Counted from the stretch's first letter, positions 8,601-17,374 are shown. The stretch: DNA of 64,000 bases from Rhodopseudomonas palustris (GCF_003591005.1 NZ_QYYD01000008.1:1-64000), one strand, 5' to 3'. A program made the numbers and translations. The notes: generated by a model from the sequence alone, not told the origin.

Positions 8601-8755
8601 GGATACGCCGTGGTGATCGTCACCACGGTGTTCGACAGCTTGGGATATTGCCGGATCGGCAGCGTCATCGCTGCGCGGAAGCCGATCAGCAGAATCAGCA
8701 TGCTGACCACAACCGACAGCACCGGGCGTTTGATGAAGATATCGGTGATGACCAT
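5651..8755 (-). CDS. RND multidrug efflux pump, inner-membrane permease
   Basis: 1034-residue HAE-1 type RND transporter of the AcrB/MexF class: proton-driven export of hydrophobic compounds across the envelope. It begins with the usual FIKRPVLSVVVSMLILLIG first membrane helix, has the large periplasmic loops, and carries the proton-relay TM4 motif GLVVDDAIVVVENIHRHLEEG (the two adjacent Asp) near residue 405. The second half repeats the topology (LLTLVGLISKHGILMVEFA). It is the last gene of a tetR-adaptor-pump operon. No outer-membrane factor gene is present here, so the pump must borrow a TolC/OprM-like channel from elsewhere. The 134-base gap to the adaptor gene holds nothing I recognise. 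Confidence 0.95.
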   Translation of the reverse strand: MVITDIFIKRPVLSVVVSMLILLIGFRAAMTLPIRQYPKLSNTVVTITTAYPGASPDLMQGFITTPLEQAVASAEGVDYITSSSTLGQSLITVYVKLNFDPNQALTEVLAKVNSVKYLIPREANDPVIVKSTGQTTAVMYLGFSSNELSGSAISDYLTRVVQPVLSTVDGVASADILGGQTFAMRIWLDPLRMAGRNVSPSDISAAIAANNFQAAAGQTKGYLTVSNITTNTDLQNVDQFKRMIVKAQDGGFVRLEDVATVELAAQSTDSSVAFSGERAIFIGVQATPQGNPLNIVTGVRALFPEIERNLPPSMKMKVAYDSTKFIRSSIDEVEATLIEAVGIVIVVIFLFLASFRSVIIPVVTIPLSLIGVCTAMLALGFSINLLTLLAMVLAIGLVVDDAIVVVENIHRHLEEGKSPVQASLIGAREIVGPVISMTITLAAVYAPIGFLGGLTGALFREFAFTLAGAVIVSGVIALTLSPMMCSVLLKHQESQGWFARKVDQVFGATTRWYGRQLDRSLDYRPITGLFAVVILGLVGFMYMNTSKELAPEEDQGIVFAVTKGPKYANIDYSNYYGEKLDKAYASFPETDLRFILNGTSGPNNGIAGMLLKPWDERKRSAMQLKPLVQAELSKIEGVNAFAFNLPPLPGGPGGLPIQMVINSTAGFRAVYEEMVKLKDAARKSGLFIVADSDLDFNQPVVRVTIDRTKASDLGVNMQRLGSTLATLLGGNYVNRFNLEGRSYQVIPQVPRADRLTPQSIEGYYVASASGQQIPLATLVSIETATDPNALSHYNQLNSATFQAVPMPGVTVGQAVDFLEKQSKNLPTGFGHDYLADARQYVQEGNQLAITFGFALIIIFLVLAAQFESLRDPLVIMITVPMAICGALIPLFFGVATINIYTQVGLLTLVGLISKHGILMVEFARELQIKEALDKRTAIEQAARVRLRPILMTTAAMVTGLLPLLTASGAGAASRFSIGLVVVSGMMIGTLFTLFVLPAVYVAIGTDHRAAAETDRAKQIEEYDLEHASPSLKAT

Positions 8756-8889
8756 ACGGACGCTCCGTGACGCATGCTCCGGGCGGCTGGCGCCGGGGCT
8801 GCGGTGCGATCAGTCGGCCCTGGGGCGCTCGTCGCCCACGGGCCTTGCGAAAGAACCGGGCGGCGCGGCGCGCCGACCCGGAGGCTCGA

Positions 8890-10083
8890 TCAGTAGCGCG
8901 GCGGCGTCGCCGGCTGCGGCGGTGGCGGATCGGTCGAGATCGTGACCGCGGCGCCGGATTGCAGCTTGAGCTGGCCGACCGCGACGACGCGGTCACCCGG
9001 CTTGATGCCGCTCTGGATCACGGCACGTCCGTTGATCCGCTCGCCGGTGCGCACGAAGGTTCGCACCGCCTTGAGGTTGGTCTTGCCGTCCTCCGCCTTC
9101 TCCTCCTGGATCAGGTAGACGGAGTCGCCGTACAGCGTGTAGTCGACCGCGGTTTCCGGCACGGTGATCACCGCCGGCTTGTCCGGCAGCACCACGGTGG
9201 TGGTGGCGAACATGCCGGGCTTGAGCACGTGCCCGGGGTTGTCCAGTGTCGCCTGCACCCGGATGTTGCGGGTATCAGACGAGATCTGCGGCTCGATGGT
9301 GGTGATCTTGCCGTCGAAATTGCGGCCCGGGTAAGCATCGACGCGAATGCGCACCGCCTGCCCGACCGCCAGCGTGCCGGAGTCTTTTTCCGTCACGGTG
9401 AAGTTGGCAAACACCTGCGACAGGTTGGTCAGCGTCACGATCTGGGTGCCGGCGGTGAGGTACTGACCGACTTCGACACGGCGGACGCCGAGCACGCCGT
9501 CGAACGGCGCGCGTACCAGCTTCTGCGAGATCACCGCCTGGGTCCGGGCGATACCCGCATTGGCCTGATCGAACGCGGCCTGAGCCTGATCGACCGTCGC
9601 CTGCGGGCCGAATTGGCGCGCGGCGAGTTGCTTGGCGCGGTCGAGCGACAGCTCCGCGACCTTGGCCTGGGCGCGGTAGTTGGCGAGGTCCGCCTGCTCC
9701 GGCGCGTCGTAGAGCTGCAGCAGCTTGGCGCCGGATACCACCTCCGAACCTGCGGTGAACAGGATCTCAGTGATGCGGCCGGACACGTCGGAGGTGACGT
9801 TGACCTGATGCACGGCGGCGAGATCGCCGACCGCGGTGAGCAGATTCGGCACAACCTCGGACTTCGCCTCGGCGACCGTCACCGTGATCGGCGGCGGTTT
9901 GTTGTTGGCAAAGAACTGCGCGATCATGTGGTTGCGGAAGGCGTTGAAGCCGACCAGGCCGCCGACCAGCAGCGCCAGCAGCAGCCCGACGATGATGAAC
10001 CATCGGATCATGCGCGCCGGCCGGGGGCGCGGCTTCTCGGGGGCCGACCGCGCCGCGGGCGGGGTTTCTGTGGCAACCGTCAT
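8890..10083 (-). CDS. RND efflux periplasmic adaptor (membrane fusion protein)
   Basis: 397 residues. A short Pro-rich cytoplasmic lead is followed by one transmembrane helix (WFIIVGLLLALLVGGLVGF, about 28-46), then the lipoyl half-motifs (VTSDVSGRITEILF and QKLVRAPFDGVLGVRRV), a helical hairpin between them (AELSLDRAKQLAARQ...), and beta-barrel and membrane-proximal domains. This family bridges the inner-membrane RND pump and the outer-membrane channel. Anchoring is by an N-terminal helix and not by lipidation. Its ATG overlaps the stop of the upstream tetR gene by four bases (ATGA), showing translational coupling. Confidence 0.93.
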   Translation of the reverse strand: MTVATETPPAARSAPEKPRPRPARMIRWFIIVGLLLALLVGGLVGFNAFRNHMIAQFFANNKPPPITVTVAEAKSEVVPNLLTAVGDLAAVHQVNVTSDVSGRITEILFTAGSEVVSGAKLLQLYDAPEQADLANYRAQAKVAELSLDRAKQLAARQFGPQATVDQAQAAFDQANAGIARTQAVISQKLVRAPFDGVLGVRRVEVGQYLTAGTQIVTLTNLSQVFANFTVTEKDSGTLAVGQAVRIRVDAYPGRNFDGKITTIEPQISSDTRNIRVQATLDNPGHVLKPGMFATTTVVLPDKPAVITVPETAVDYTLYGDSVYLIQEEKAEDGKTNLKAVRTFVRTGERINGRAVIQSGIKPGDRVVAVGQLKLQSGAAVTISTDPPPPQPATPPRY

Positions 10084-10787
10084 CGTGTGTACTCTCTGTC
10101 GTTTTCCGCGCGCGTCGGACCGGGCGAAAGCTCGCGATCCAGATGCTCAGCAATTACGGCTTCGTGTAGTCCAATTCCACGTAAAATAAACTCGCAGGTC
10201 TGGCGCTCGAGATCGGGAGCGTTCCCGTAGCTCAGGCACGGCACCGCCGGCAATCGGGCCAACGCCATCATCAGCACGGTCTGATGCGCCAGCCAGAACA
10301 GGTTCATCGGGTCCCGCCCGACCCTCGAGGCATCCCCAACCGCCACCGCGCGATCGAGCGAAGCGGTAAATTGCGGCTCCATCAGGCCAGCGACCTTGTC
10401 GAACACCAGCCGGGCGAATTCGCCGTCGTCGAGCTGACTGGTGATCAGCAGCCGCAGCCGCTGCTCCTCCTCCTGATCCGGCTCGTCCGAAACATGCAGG
10501 AAATGTGCGACGAGATTTCGAATGAGAACGACGAGGGTCTCGGTCGAGGCCGGCAGATCCAGCAAATGCGCCAGCGCCGGGTCGGCCTCGCATTCGTCGG
10601 CGAGAATCTCAGCGTACAGCGCAGATTTGCTCGGAAAATGCTTGAACAGCAACCCTTCCGAGATCGACGCCGCAGTGGCGACGCTCTTGGTCGTGGTCCC
10701 GGCAAAGCCGTTTCGGGCAAAGCATCGCTTGGCGGCGCCAAGGATCAATTCCCGGCGCAGATCGCGCGTCATCCGCAATGAACTCAT
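10080..10787 (-). CDS. TetR-family repressor of the RND pump operon
   Basis: 235-residue regulator with an N-terminal TetR DNA-binding domain (KRCFARNGFAGTTTKSVATAA, then SEGLLFKHFPSKSALYAEIL) and a helical ligand domain. ATG at 10787 is preferred: an alternative GTG at 10802 would lie inside the operator-like palindrome 10791-10806, and another in-frame ATG is at 10772. None of the three has a strong ribosome site, which suggests weak or leaderless translation. First gene of the pump operon, overlapping the adaptor gene by four bases, so it is autoregulated together with the pump if the palindrome is its site. Confidence 0.87.
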   Translation of the reverse strand: MSSLRMTRDLRRELILGAAKRCFARNGFAGTTTKSVATAASISEGLLFKHFPSKSALYAEILADECEADPALAHLLDLPASTETLVVLIRNLVAHFLHVSDEPDQEEEQRLRLLITSQLDDGEFARLVFDKVAGLMEPQFTASLDRAVAVGDASRVGRDPMNLFWLAHQTVLMMALARLPAVPCLSYGNAPDLERQTCEFILRGIGLHEAVIAEHLDRELSPGPTRAENDREYTR

Positions 10788-10790
10788 GTT

Positions 10791-10806
10791 GTGAGTAGGC
10801 ACTCAC
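10791..10806. promoter_or_regulatory. TetR-type operator palindrome
   Basis: GTGAGT (10791-10796), AGGC, ACTCAC (10801-10806): perfect 6-base arms immediately in front of the tetR start. The TGAGTxxxxACTCA pattern is a common half-site arrangement for TetR repressors. A protein bound here would block transcription or translation initiation of the whole pump operon. Confidence 0.65.
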
Positions 10807-10974
10807 CTGGCCGAATGTCAATCGGATATGCCGCGCCGCACTGGAACGTGAGCGATTGTCCGATCATCGTGGCAGACAAGTCATACCCCAGGAGCGCACC
10901 GTCCGGCGTAGGCTCGAGCGCGGTATCCACTTCGGGCGAGAAAAGCTCTAAGAAGGCACAAAAAAGAGAGCACG

Positions 10975-12195
10975 ATGGAAACGACCTCGAGCGAGCTGGC
11001 CGCGGCGTTCGAACTCGAACGGCTGACGCCGGAGTTCTACGCCGACCCCTACCCCACCTATCAGGCGCTGCGTACGCATCAGCCGGTGAAACGGCTGGCG
11101 AACGGCGGCTATTTCCTGACGCGCTACGACGATCTGGTCGCGGTGTACAAGAACACCACGCTGTTCTCGTCGGACAAGCAGCGCGAATTCGCCCCGAAAT
11201 ATGGCCAGTCGCTGCTGTTCGAGCACCACACCACCAGCCTGGTGTTCAACGACCCGCCGTCGCACACGCGTGTCCGGCGGCTGATCATCGGCGCGCTGAC
11301 GCCGCGCGCGATCGCCGGCATGGAGCCGGAGCTGATCGCGCTGGTCGACCGGCTGCTGGAGGCCATGGCGGCCAAAAGCGAGGTCGATTTGATCGAGGAC
11401 TTCGCCGCCGCGATCCCGATCGAGGTGATCGGCAATCTGCTCGGTGTGCCGCATGACGAGCGCGGCCCGCTGCGCGACTGGTCGCTGGCGATCCTCGGCG
11501 CGCTGGAGCCGGTGGTCAGCCCCGAGGCCTTCACCCGCGGCAACGACGCGGTGCGCGACTTCCTGGCCTATCTCGAAACGCTGATCGCCCGGCGCCGGGC
11601 CTCCCCTGGCGATCCGGAGCGCGACGTGCTGACACGGCTGATCCAGGGCGACAGCAGCGGGGAGCAGCTGTCCCCCAAGGAGCTGCTGCACAATTGCATC
11701 TTCCTGCTCAACGCCGGACACGAAACCACCACCAACCTGATCGGCAACGGACTGGTGACGCTGGACGCCAACCCGATCGAAAAGCAGCGGCTGATCGCCG
11801 ATCCGGGACTGACCCGCACCGCGGTCGAGGAAGTGCTGCGCTACGAAAGCTCCAATCAGCTCGGCAACCGCATCACCACGGCCGAGGCCACGATCGGCGG
11901 CGTCACCATGCCGGCCAACACATCGCTGACGCTATGTATCGGCGCCGCCAATCGCGACCCGGCGCAGTTTCCCGATCCCGACCGGTTCGACGCCGGGCGG
12001 ACGCCGAACCGCCACCTCGCCTTCGCCACCGGCCCGCACCAATGCGCCGGCATGGCGCTCGCCCGGCTCGAGGGTGCGATCGCGCTGCGTCGCTTCCTGG
12101 CGCGCTTTCCGGGCTACACGATCAGTGGCACGCCGGCGCGCGGCGGCCGGGTACGGTTCCGCGGCTATCTGCGGGTGCCGTGCCGGCTGGCGTGA
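10975..12195 (+). CDS. Cytochrome P450, bacterial class I type
   Basis: 406-residue soluble P450. Diagnostic features: I-helix oxygen-activation motif AGHETT (247-252), K-helix ExxR (E286-R289), and the haem loop FATGPHQCAG with the thiolate ligand Cys357. The HTRVRR segment at about 97-102 is also typical. Such enzymes take electrons from NAD(P)H through a ferredoxin reductase and a small iron-sulphur ferredoxin. No ferredoxin gene is in the window; a PuR-like reductase lies 2.3 kb downstream at 14505-15722 but is not in the same unit. A purine-rich ribosome site (AAAGAGAG) precedes ATG 10975. Substrate and CYP family cannot be assigned from sequence alone. Confidence 0.95.
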   Translation: METTSSELAAAFELERLTPEFYADPYPTYQALRTHQPVKRLANGGYFLTRYDDLVAVYKNTTLFSSDKQREFAPKYGQSLLFEHHTTSLVFNDPPSHTRVRRLIIGALTPRAIAGMEPELIALVDRLLEAMAAKSEVDLIEDFAAAIPIEVIGNLLGVPHDERGPLRDWSLAILGALEPVVSPEAFTRGNDAVRDFLAYLETLIARRRASPGDPERDVLTRLIQGDSSGEQLSPKELLHNCIFLLNAGHETTTNLIGNGLVTLDANPIEKQRLIADPGLTRTAVEEVLRYESSNQLGNRITTAEATIGGVTMPANTSLTLCIGAANRDPAQFPDPDRFDAGRTPNRHLAFATGPHQCAGMALARLEGAIALRRFLARFPGYTISGTPARGGRVRFRGYLRVPCRLA

Positions 12196-12204
12196 GCCGG
12201 CAGA

Positions 12205-13092
12205 TCAACGCAGCATCTGCACCAGCAGGGTCGGGATGTGGCAGGAGCCGCTGCGCACGGTGGCGACCCGGGTGCCGGGCTTGCGGCCGGCGCGCGGCTC
12301 GGTGACCGTGACGCCTGCTTGGACCAGCCGGGCGCGGGCGGCGTCGAGGTCATCGACCCGCCAGCTGATCCCCCACAGCTTGTCGTGCTCGGCATCGGAG
12401 CCGGCCACTGGACGGTGTACGACCTCGAGGGTGTGATCGCCGCAGCGGAAGCACATCAGCCGGCCCCACTCGTGATGCAATCGGTCGAGCACCATGTCGA
12501 GCCCGAGTCGCGCGCCATACAGTGCCGCGGCTCTCTCCGGGTCGGCAGTCGAGATCACCAGATGATCCATCGCCTTGATGGGCGCCGCGGCAACCGCCCC
12601 AGAGCGCGGTCGTTCGGCAGCGAGCTCGAGAAAGAACAATCGCACGCCGCGGGTCAGGGCCGTGGCGGCGCGGGTACGCCGCCATTTCAACGCAGCGCCC
12701 GACTGCTTGTCATGCCGCTCCACCTCGGCGACCGGGTCGGGCTGGAGCCCCAGGCGATCGAGCCGGCGATACATCCGGGCGGCGTCGGAGACGCGAAAGC
12801 ACAGGCTGGCGAACCCTTCGCCCTGTAGCTTGACGGCGTTGCGAATGCGCTCGGCAGTGTCGCCGCTGCCGGCCGGCGCCATCAGCTCGAGCGACATGTT
12901 GTCCAGCGTGAACAACACGCTCTCGGCGCCGTCGTCGCTGCCGTGCCATGCCGGCATCCGGCCGAGCAGCGTTTGGTAGGCCGTGACTGCCGCCGGCAGG
13001 TCGCTGACCAGCACCACCAGATGGTCGATCGCGGTGATCGCCGGGCCGAGCTCCGGCGACCGCTGATCTGTCACGTGCCGCCCGACGTCCAT
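12205..13092 (-). CDS. Two-domain VOC (glyoxalase/dioxygenase superfamily) protein
   Basis: 295 residues with two copies of the VOC fold: the first begins at AIDHLVVLVSDLPAAVTAYQ and the second at AMDHLVISTADPERAAALYG. Both show the beta-alpha-beta-beta-beta start of glyoxalase-like domains, with possible metal-binding His residues in each DHLV segment and near LEVVHRP. Members include glyoxalases, extradiol dioxygenases and resistance proteins, so the reaction is not defined. The start at 13092 has AGAAGGAGC upstream. It converges on the P450 gene (stop codons 9 bases apart), so it is not co-transcribed with it. Confidence 0.8.
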   Translation of the reverse strand: MDVGRHVTDQRSPELGPAITAIDHLVVLVSDLPAAVTAYQTLLGRMPAWHGSDDGAESVLFTLDNMSLELMAPAGSGDTAERIRNAVKLQGEGFASLCFRVSDAARMYRRLDRLGLQPDPVAEVERHDKQSGAALKWRRTRAATALTRGVRLFFLELAAERPRSGAVAAAPIKAMDHLVISTADPERAAALYGARLGLDMVLDRLHHEWGRLMCFRCGDHTLEVVHRPVAGSDAEHDKLWGISWRVDDLDAARARLVQAGVTVTEPRAGRKPGTRVATVRSGSCHIPTLLVQMLR

Positions 13093-13388
13093 GCTCCTTC
13101 TCCCATTTGCCGGCCTCGACGCAACGCAGATGCCGAGCATCGGTCAAACGCAGTGGATTGCCCACCTCGTTCGATCCCCGGTCGACGTCCGTGTGAGGTT
13201 CTGCCTGTGCCGGCATCCTCCCTGCGGCAATCCGTCCGGAACCGGGGCGTGCGCCGTTTCGTTGGCATCGACCTTTCAGCAGAAGGCCTGTCTATCCGTT
13301 CGGTCGCACCAACAATTTTAGCCGATGCGCTGCAACATGCAGATGCTATGGTTTGCGGCCGGGTCAGGCCTCGCAGCATGGGACGCTC

Positions 13389-14282
13389 ATGGACGCACTC
13401 TTCATCGGACAGACCTATATCGACGTCACCTTCATCACCGACCATCTGCCGACCGGCGACGAGAAACACGTAGCGTCCGACTACGCGGTTTCATTCGGCG
13501 GCAATGCCGTCACAGCGGCGTTCTGCTGCGCCAAGCTCGGCATCGTGCCCGATCTGATCTCGACCGTGGCCAATGACTGGCTCGGCCGGATGTTTCAGGA
13601 CATGACGGCGAAGTACGGCATCTCGGTGCACCCGCGCAAGGTAGCGACCTCGTCGTTGTCCTTCATTATGCCGAAGGATGGCAAGCGCGCTATCGTCCGC
13701 TGCCGCGACGACGAGCACATCCATCCGTTCCCGGTGCTCAACCTCGGCAACTGCCGCGCACTGCACGTCGATGGCCACCAGCCCGACGCCGCGATCCACT
13801 ACGCCAAGCTCTGCCGCGAGGCCGGCATCCTGACCTCGCTCGACGGCGGCGGGCTGCGCACCAACACCCACGAGCTGCTCGAATTCATCGACGTCGCCAT
13901 CGTCGCCGAGCGACTGTGCGAGCAGATGGACATGACGCCGGACAAGATGCTCGATTACTTGAAGTCGCGCGGCTGCCGGATCGGCGGCGTGACGCAGGGC
14001 GAGCGCGGCCTGCTCTGGTATGACGAAGGCGGCGCCGTCCGCACCCTGCCGGCCTTTTCGCTCCCGCGCGAGCGCGTCATCGACACCAACGGTGCCGGCG
14101 ACGTCTTCCACGGCGCCTACGTGTTCTCGTATCTGCACAGCCCGGACAAGCCCTGGCAGCACCATTTCGAATTCGCCCGCGCCGCCTCGACCTTCAAGAT
14201 TCAGCGGCTCGGCAACGAAGCCGGGCTGCCGACGGTGCCCGATATCGAAGCTGTGCAGCGCGAATTCGCGGCGCTGGCGTGA
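13389..14282 (+). CDS. PfkB-family carbohydrate kinase
   Basis: 297 residues of the ribokinase/PfkB fold. The N-terminal signature region is seen as HVASDYAVSFGGNAVTAAFCCAKLG and the C-terminal ATP/catalytic signature as DTNGAGDVFHGAYVFSYL, where the Asp of GAGD is the base. These kinases phosphorylate sugars, nucleosides or related alcohols; the substrate is not evident. ATG 13389 gives the canonical distance to the first glycine motif. Monocistronic. The 296-base upstream gap (13093-13388) contains no recognisable gene. Confidence 0.88.
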   Translation: MDALFIGQTYIDVTFITDHLPTGDEKHVASDYAVSFGGNAVTAAFCCAKLGIVPDLISTVANDWLGRMFQDMTAKYGISVHPRKVATSSLSFIMPKDGKRAIVRCRDDEHIHPFPVLNLGNCRALHVDGHQPDAAIHYAKLCREAGILTSLDGGGLRTNTHELLEFIDVAIVAERLCEQMDMTPDKMLDYLKSRGCRIGGVTQGERGLLWYDEGGAVRTLPAFSLPRERVIDTNGAGDVFHGAYVFSYLHSPDKPWQHHFEFARAASTFKIQRLGNEAGLPTVPDIEAVQREFAALA

Positions 14283-14367
14283 CCCGACCTGCGCCTGCTT
14301 GTTGGCAACGCATCAGCCACACACCGTCGTGCCCGGGTTCATCCCGGCCATGACGAACTAACTCTCC

Positions 14368-14488
14368 CCGTCATTGCGAGCGAAGCGAAGCAATCCAGAA
14401 GCGCAGTGCACGATGCTGGATTGCTTCGTCGCGGAGCCTGCACTCGGACGGCGCGAAGCGCCGATCCGGGTGCTCCTCGCAATGACGG
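14368..14488. repeat. Palindromic repeat, family B
   Basis: CGTCATTGCGAGCGAAGCGAAG ends and its inverted, slightly diverged partner (CTCCTCGCAATGACGG) enclose GCAATCCAG...CTGGATTGC plus an extra internal stem (GGCGCGAAGCGCC). Half of a family C unit (GTGCCCGGGTTCATCCCGG) precedes it at about 14329-14355. Noncoding. Confidence 0.8.
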
Positions 14489-14504
14489 AGACTCCTAGAG
14501 CTAC

Positions 14505-15722
14505 CTACGCCGTCGCTTTCTTCAGATCGAAGCTGACATCCGCTGCCTGCTCGGGCGGGATCGATTTGCCGAGCGGCAGGATCTTGCGGCCGAGGACGTG
14601 GTCGGCGGCGCGGTTGACGGACTCGATGCCGATCAGCTGGCCGTCCTTGTAGCAGAACGCCGAGAACGACCGCTCGGCGACGCTGCCGCGGACCACGACC
14701 TGATCGAAGCCGGTGGTGAGGCCGGCGATCTGCAGCTTGTCGTCGGCCTGGTCCGACCAGAACCACGGATAGCCGTCGTAAGCCTTGGTCTCACCGGTCA
14801 GCCGCGCGGCGACGCAGCGCGCCTGGTCGGTGGCGTTCTGCACCGATTCCAGCCGCATCACCTCGCCGAACCGCACGCTGCTGAACAGCGAGCAGTCGCC
14901 GATCGCCGAGATGCTCGGATCTTCGGTGAGCAGGTTCTCGTCGACGATGATGCCTGAGGCGGTCGGCAGCCCCGCCGCCGCGGCGAGTTCGACATTCGGA
15001 ATGACGCCGACGCCGACCACCACGAGATCAGCCGGCAGCGTGCTGCCGTCGCTGAGCGACACGCCGGTGACGCGGCCGTCCTCGCCGGTGATCTCGGTGG
15101 CGCGCACGCCGTAATGGATGCGGATGCCCGCCGCCGTGTGGCGGTCGTGGAAGTAGCTGGAGATTTCCGGCGTCACCGCCCGCGCCATCACCCGCGGCGC
15201 GAGTTCGACGACGTCGACCTCGAGTCCCTTGGCTCGCGCGGTGGCGGCGAATTCCAGGCCGATGAATCCGGCGCCGATCACCACCACCTGCTTCTTGTCC
15301 GGCATACGCTGGCGCACTTGCTCGCTCTCGTCGAGCGTGCGCAGATACAGCACGTCCGCCAGCGTGGCGTTGGGTACGTCGAGCTGGCGGTTGCGCGCGC
15401 CGGTGGCGAGCACCAGATGGCCGTATTCCAGCTTGTCGCCGGAGCCGAGCAGCAGCGTCTTCGCCTCGCGATCGATCGCCACCGCGCGGCCCGAAATCAG
15501 CTCGATAGTCTGATCCTGGAAGAACTTCTCCGGACGAAACATCAGCGAGTTGGGATCGCCGCCGCTCTTGAGATACGCCTTCGACAGCGGCGGCCGCTGA
15601 TACGGCAGGTGCTTCTCGTCATTGATCAGCGCGATGCGACCGGTGTACTTGGCCTGCCGTAGCGAAACCGCGACCTGAAATCCGGCGTGCCCGGCTCCAA
15701 CAATCAACACCGTATCGTTCAT
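14505..15722 (-). CDS. NADH-dependent ferredoxin reductase (palustrisredoxin reductase-like)
   Basis: 405-residue FAD protein of the class I P450 reductase type (putidaredoxin reductase family), which moves electrons from NADH to a [2Fe-2S] ferredoxin. First dinucleotide fold VLIVGAGHAGFQVAVSLRQ (residues 5-23, FAD), second VVVIGAGFIGLEFAATARAKG (about 148-168, NADH), and the FAD-contact GVIPN...ISAIGDCSLF. It matches closely the PuR of Rhodopseudomonas palustris that serves CYP199A2, from memory of that sequence. ATG 15722 is chosen over a frame open to 15836 because it places the FAD motif near the N-terminus. No P450 or ferredoxin gene is adjacent, so it is an unlinked reductase that may serve several P450s. 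Confidence 0.9.
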   Translation of the reverse strand: MNDTVLIVGAGHAGFQVAVSLRQAKYTGRIALINDEKHLPYQRPPLSKAYLKSGGDPNSLMFRPEKFFQDQTIELISGRAVAIDREAKTLLLGSGDKLEYGHLVLATGARNRQLDVPNATLADVLYLRTLDESEQVRQRMPDKKQVVVIGAGFIGLEFAATARAKGLEVDVVELAPRVMARAVTPEISSYFHDRHTAAGIRIHYGVRATEITGEDGRVTGVSLSDGSTLPADLVVVGVGVIPNVELAAAAGLPTASGIIVDENLLTEDPSISAIGDCSLFSSVRFGEVMRLESVQNATDQARCVAARLTGETKAYDGYPWFWSDQADDKLQIAGLTTGFDQVVVRGSVAERSFSAFCYKDGQLIGIESVNRAADHVLGRKILPLGKSIPPEQAADVSFDLKKATA

Positions 15723-15871
15723 CGCATCTCTCGTATCGTTGGGGTTCGACGCGCAGGGCGTCGATGGATATGGAAACCCGATCAGGATCGCCGCAGCCTC
15801 TAGCACAAAGCCGTAGGGGCGGTCAGCTTTCCGCAAGGCAGGCTTAGACTAAAGAAACGGCAACGGCCGTC

Positions 15872-17374
15872 TCAATAGACCGGCGGCGTCGGGTCGAGCA
15901 CGTCGCGCCTGGCGCCTTCGAGAATGTCGAGCTCCAGCGTATCGATCACCAGCGGCCCGCGCCGGCGCTGGACTTCGCCGACCTTCTCGATCCGCTCGAA
16001 CGTCGCCTTCAACACCGGATGCGCCGCCGCGTTGGTCTCGCCGACCAGCAGCAATTTGCCGGCGAGTTGCTCCGGCGTCGGCGGCGGCTGTTGCAGCCAG
16101 CGGAAGCGCTCGTTGCGCTGCACCACGCAGGTGCCCTTGGGCAGATAGAACGCCAGCCAGGCCGTGTTGCCGTAGTCATTGGCCATCACGCAGGTCGCGC
16201 CCGTGCGCTCCCGCACCACCGCGATCTCGGCGGCGATCTCGCGGAAGCCGACGCCCACCGCGCGGACGCTGGCGTCGCGGCGGTGGCCGGTCAGCACGCC
16301 GGTGTTGGCCTGCACCACCACCAGCACAAACATCGTGACCCCGACTGGCACCGCCCAGCGCATGCAGAAGCGAACGACGCGCTGCGCCCGCGGCCCCCAG
16401 GTCGCCAGCGCGGCGGCGACGCCGCCGGCGACCGCGAACGCCGGATACAGCGCACCCAGCCAATTGCCCTCGACGCGGTCGTGGGTCGCCTGCCAGGCGA
16501 AATACAGCGCGATGGTCCAGACGATCGAACTGACCAGCACGCGCGCGCCCGACGCCCCCGCGCCGCGCGCCAGCGCATAAAGCCCCATCACGCCGAGGAT
16601 GTAGGCGAGCGGCGTCGTCAGCACGAACTGCGTCGGCACCAGCTCGAGCAGATAGCTCGGGTTAAAGCCCTCGACCTGGGCGCGGCGGAATTGTTTGACG
16701 AAGGAGATCCACTGGTGATCGGCGTTCCAGATCACCACCGGCGAGAAGATAGCGAACGCGACCAGTCCGCCGAGATAGGGCCACGGCGTCAGCAGCCAGC
16801 GGCGCAGCTTCGGCACCCACAACAGCCAGATCAAAATCGCGGGGCCGAAGAACAACGCGGTGTACTTCGACAGCAACGCCACGCCGACCGCGACGCCGAC
16901 GCCGAGCCACCACACGCCTTTGCCCGACGATAGCACCTGTGCCAGCGTGTAGAGCACGAAGCTCGACGCCACCAGCAACGGCGCATCCGGCGTGACGATC
17001 ACGGTCCCGACCGCCACCATCAGGGTGGCGTTGAGCAGCAGCGTGGCATTCGCCGCCAGCCGCTGGCCGCCGAACAAGAGCTCGGCCGAACGCCAGGTGG
17101 CCCAGCTCATCGGCAGCGCCAGCAGCACCGAGATCAGCCGGACGCCGAGTTCGCTATCCCCGGCGATCAGCGTGCCGGCGCGGATCACCAGCGCGACCAT
17201 CGGCGGATGATCGAAGTAGGACAGCGCCAGATGCTTCGACCAGGTCCAATAGTACGCCTCGTCGAAGGTCAGCGGCGTGACCGCGGCGGCGATCAGACGT
17301 AGCAGGACCAGCGCGGCCACGACCAGCGCCGTGGTATGGGCAAGACTGCGGCTCGAGCTCGGCAGCAGCGCCAT
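15872..17374 (-). CDS. GT39-type membrane glycosyltransferase (ArnT/PMT-like)
   Basis: 500-residue integral membrane protein with about 10-12 hydrophobic helices. The first periplasmic loop carries the catalytic acidic motif of GT-C enzymes (TFDEAYYWTWSKHL, Asp-Glu near residue 38) and the SYFDHPPM segment typical of the ArnT/PMT group. These enzymes transfer a sugar from an undecaprenyl/dolichyl-phosphate carrier to lipid A or protein on the outer face of the inner membrane. One base separates its ATG from the stop of the upstream GT2-GtrA gene, which very likely makes and flips the lipid-linked sugar donor. The acceptor is unknown. Confidence 0.85.
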   Translation of the reverse strand: MALLPSSSRSLAHTTALVVAALVLLRLIAAAVTPLTFDEAYYWTWSKHLALSYFDHPPMVALVIRAGTLIAGDSELGVRLISVLLALPMSWATWRSAELLFGGQRLAANATLLLNATLMVAVGTVIVTPDAPLLVASSFVLYTLAQVLSSGKGVWWLGVGVAVGVALLSKYTALFFGPAILIWLLWVPKLRRWLLTPWPYLGGLVAFAIFSPVVIWNADHQWISFVKQFRRAQVEGFNPSYLLELVPTQFVLTTPLAYILGVMGLYALARGAGASGARVLVSSIVWTIALYFAWQATHDRVEGNWLGALYPAFAVAGGVAAALATWGPRAQRVVRFCMRWAVPVGVTMFVLVVVQANTGVLTGHRRDASVRAVGVGFREIAAEIAVVRERTGATCVMANDYGNTAWLAFYLPKGTCVVQRNERFRWLQQPPPTPEQLAGKLLLVGETNAAAHPVLKATFERIEKVGEVQRRRGPLVIDTLELDILEGARRDVLDPTPPVY

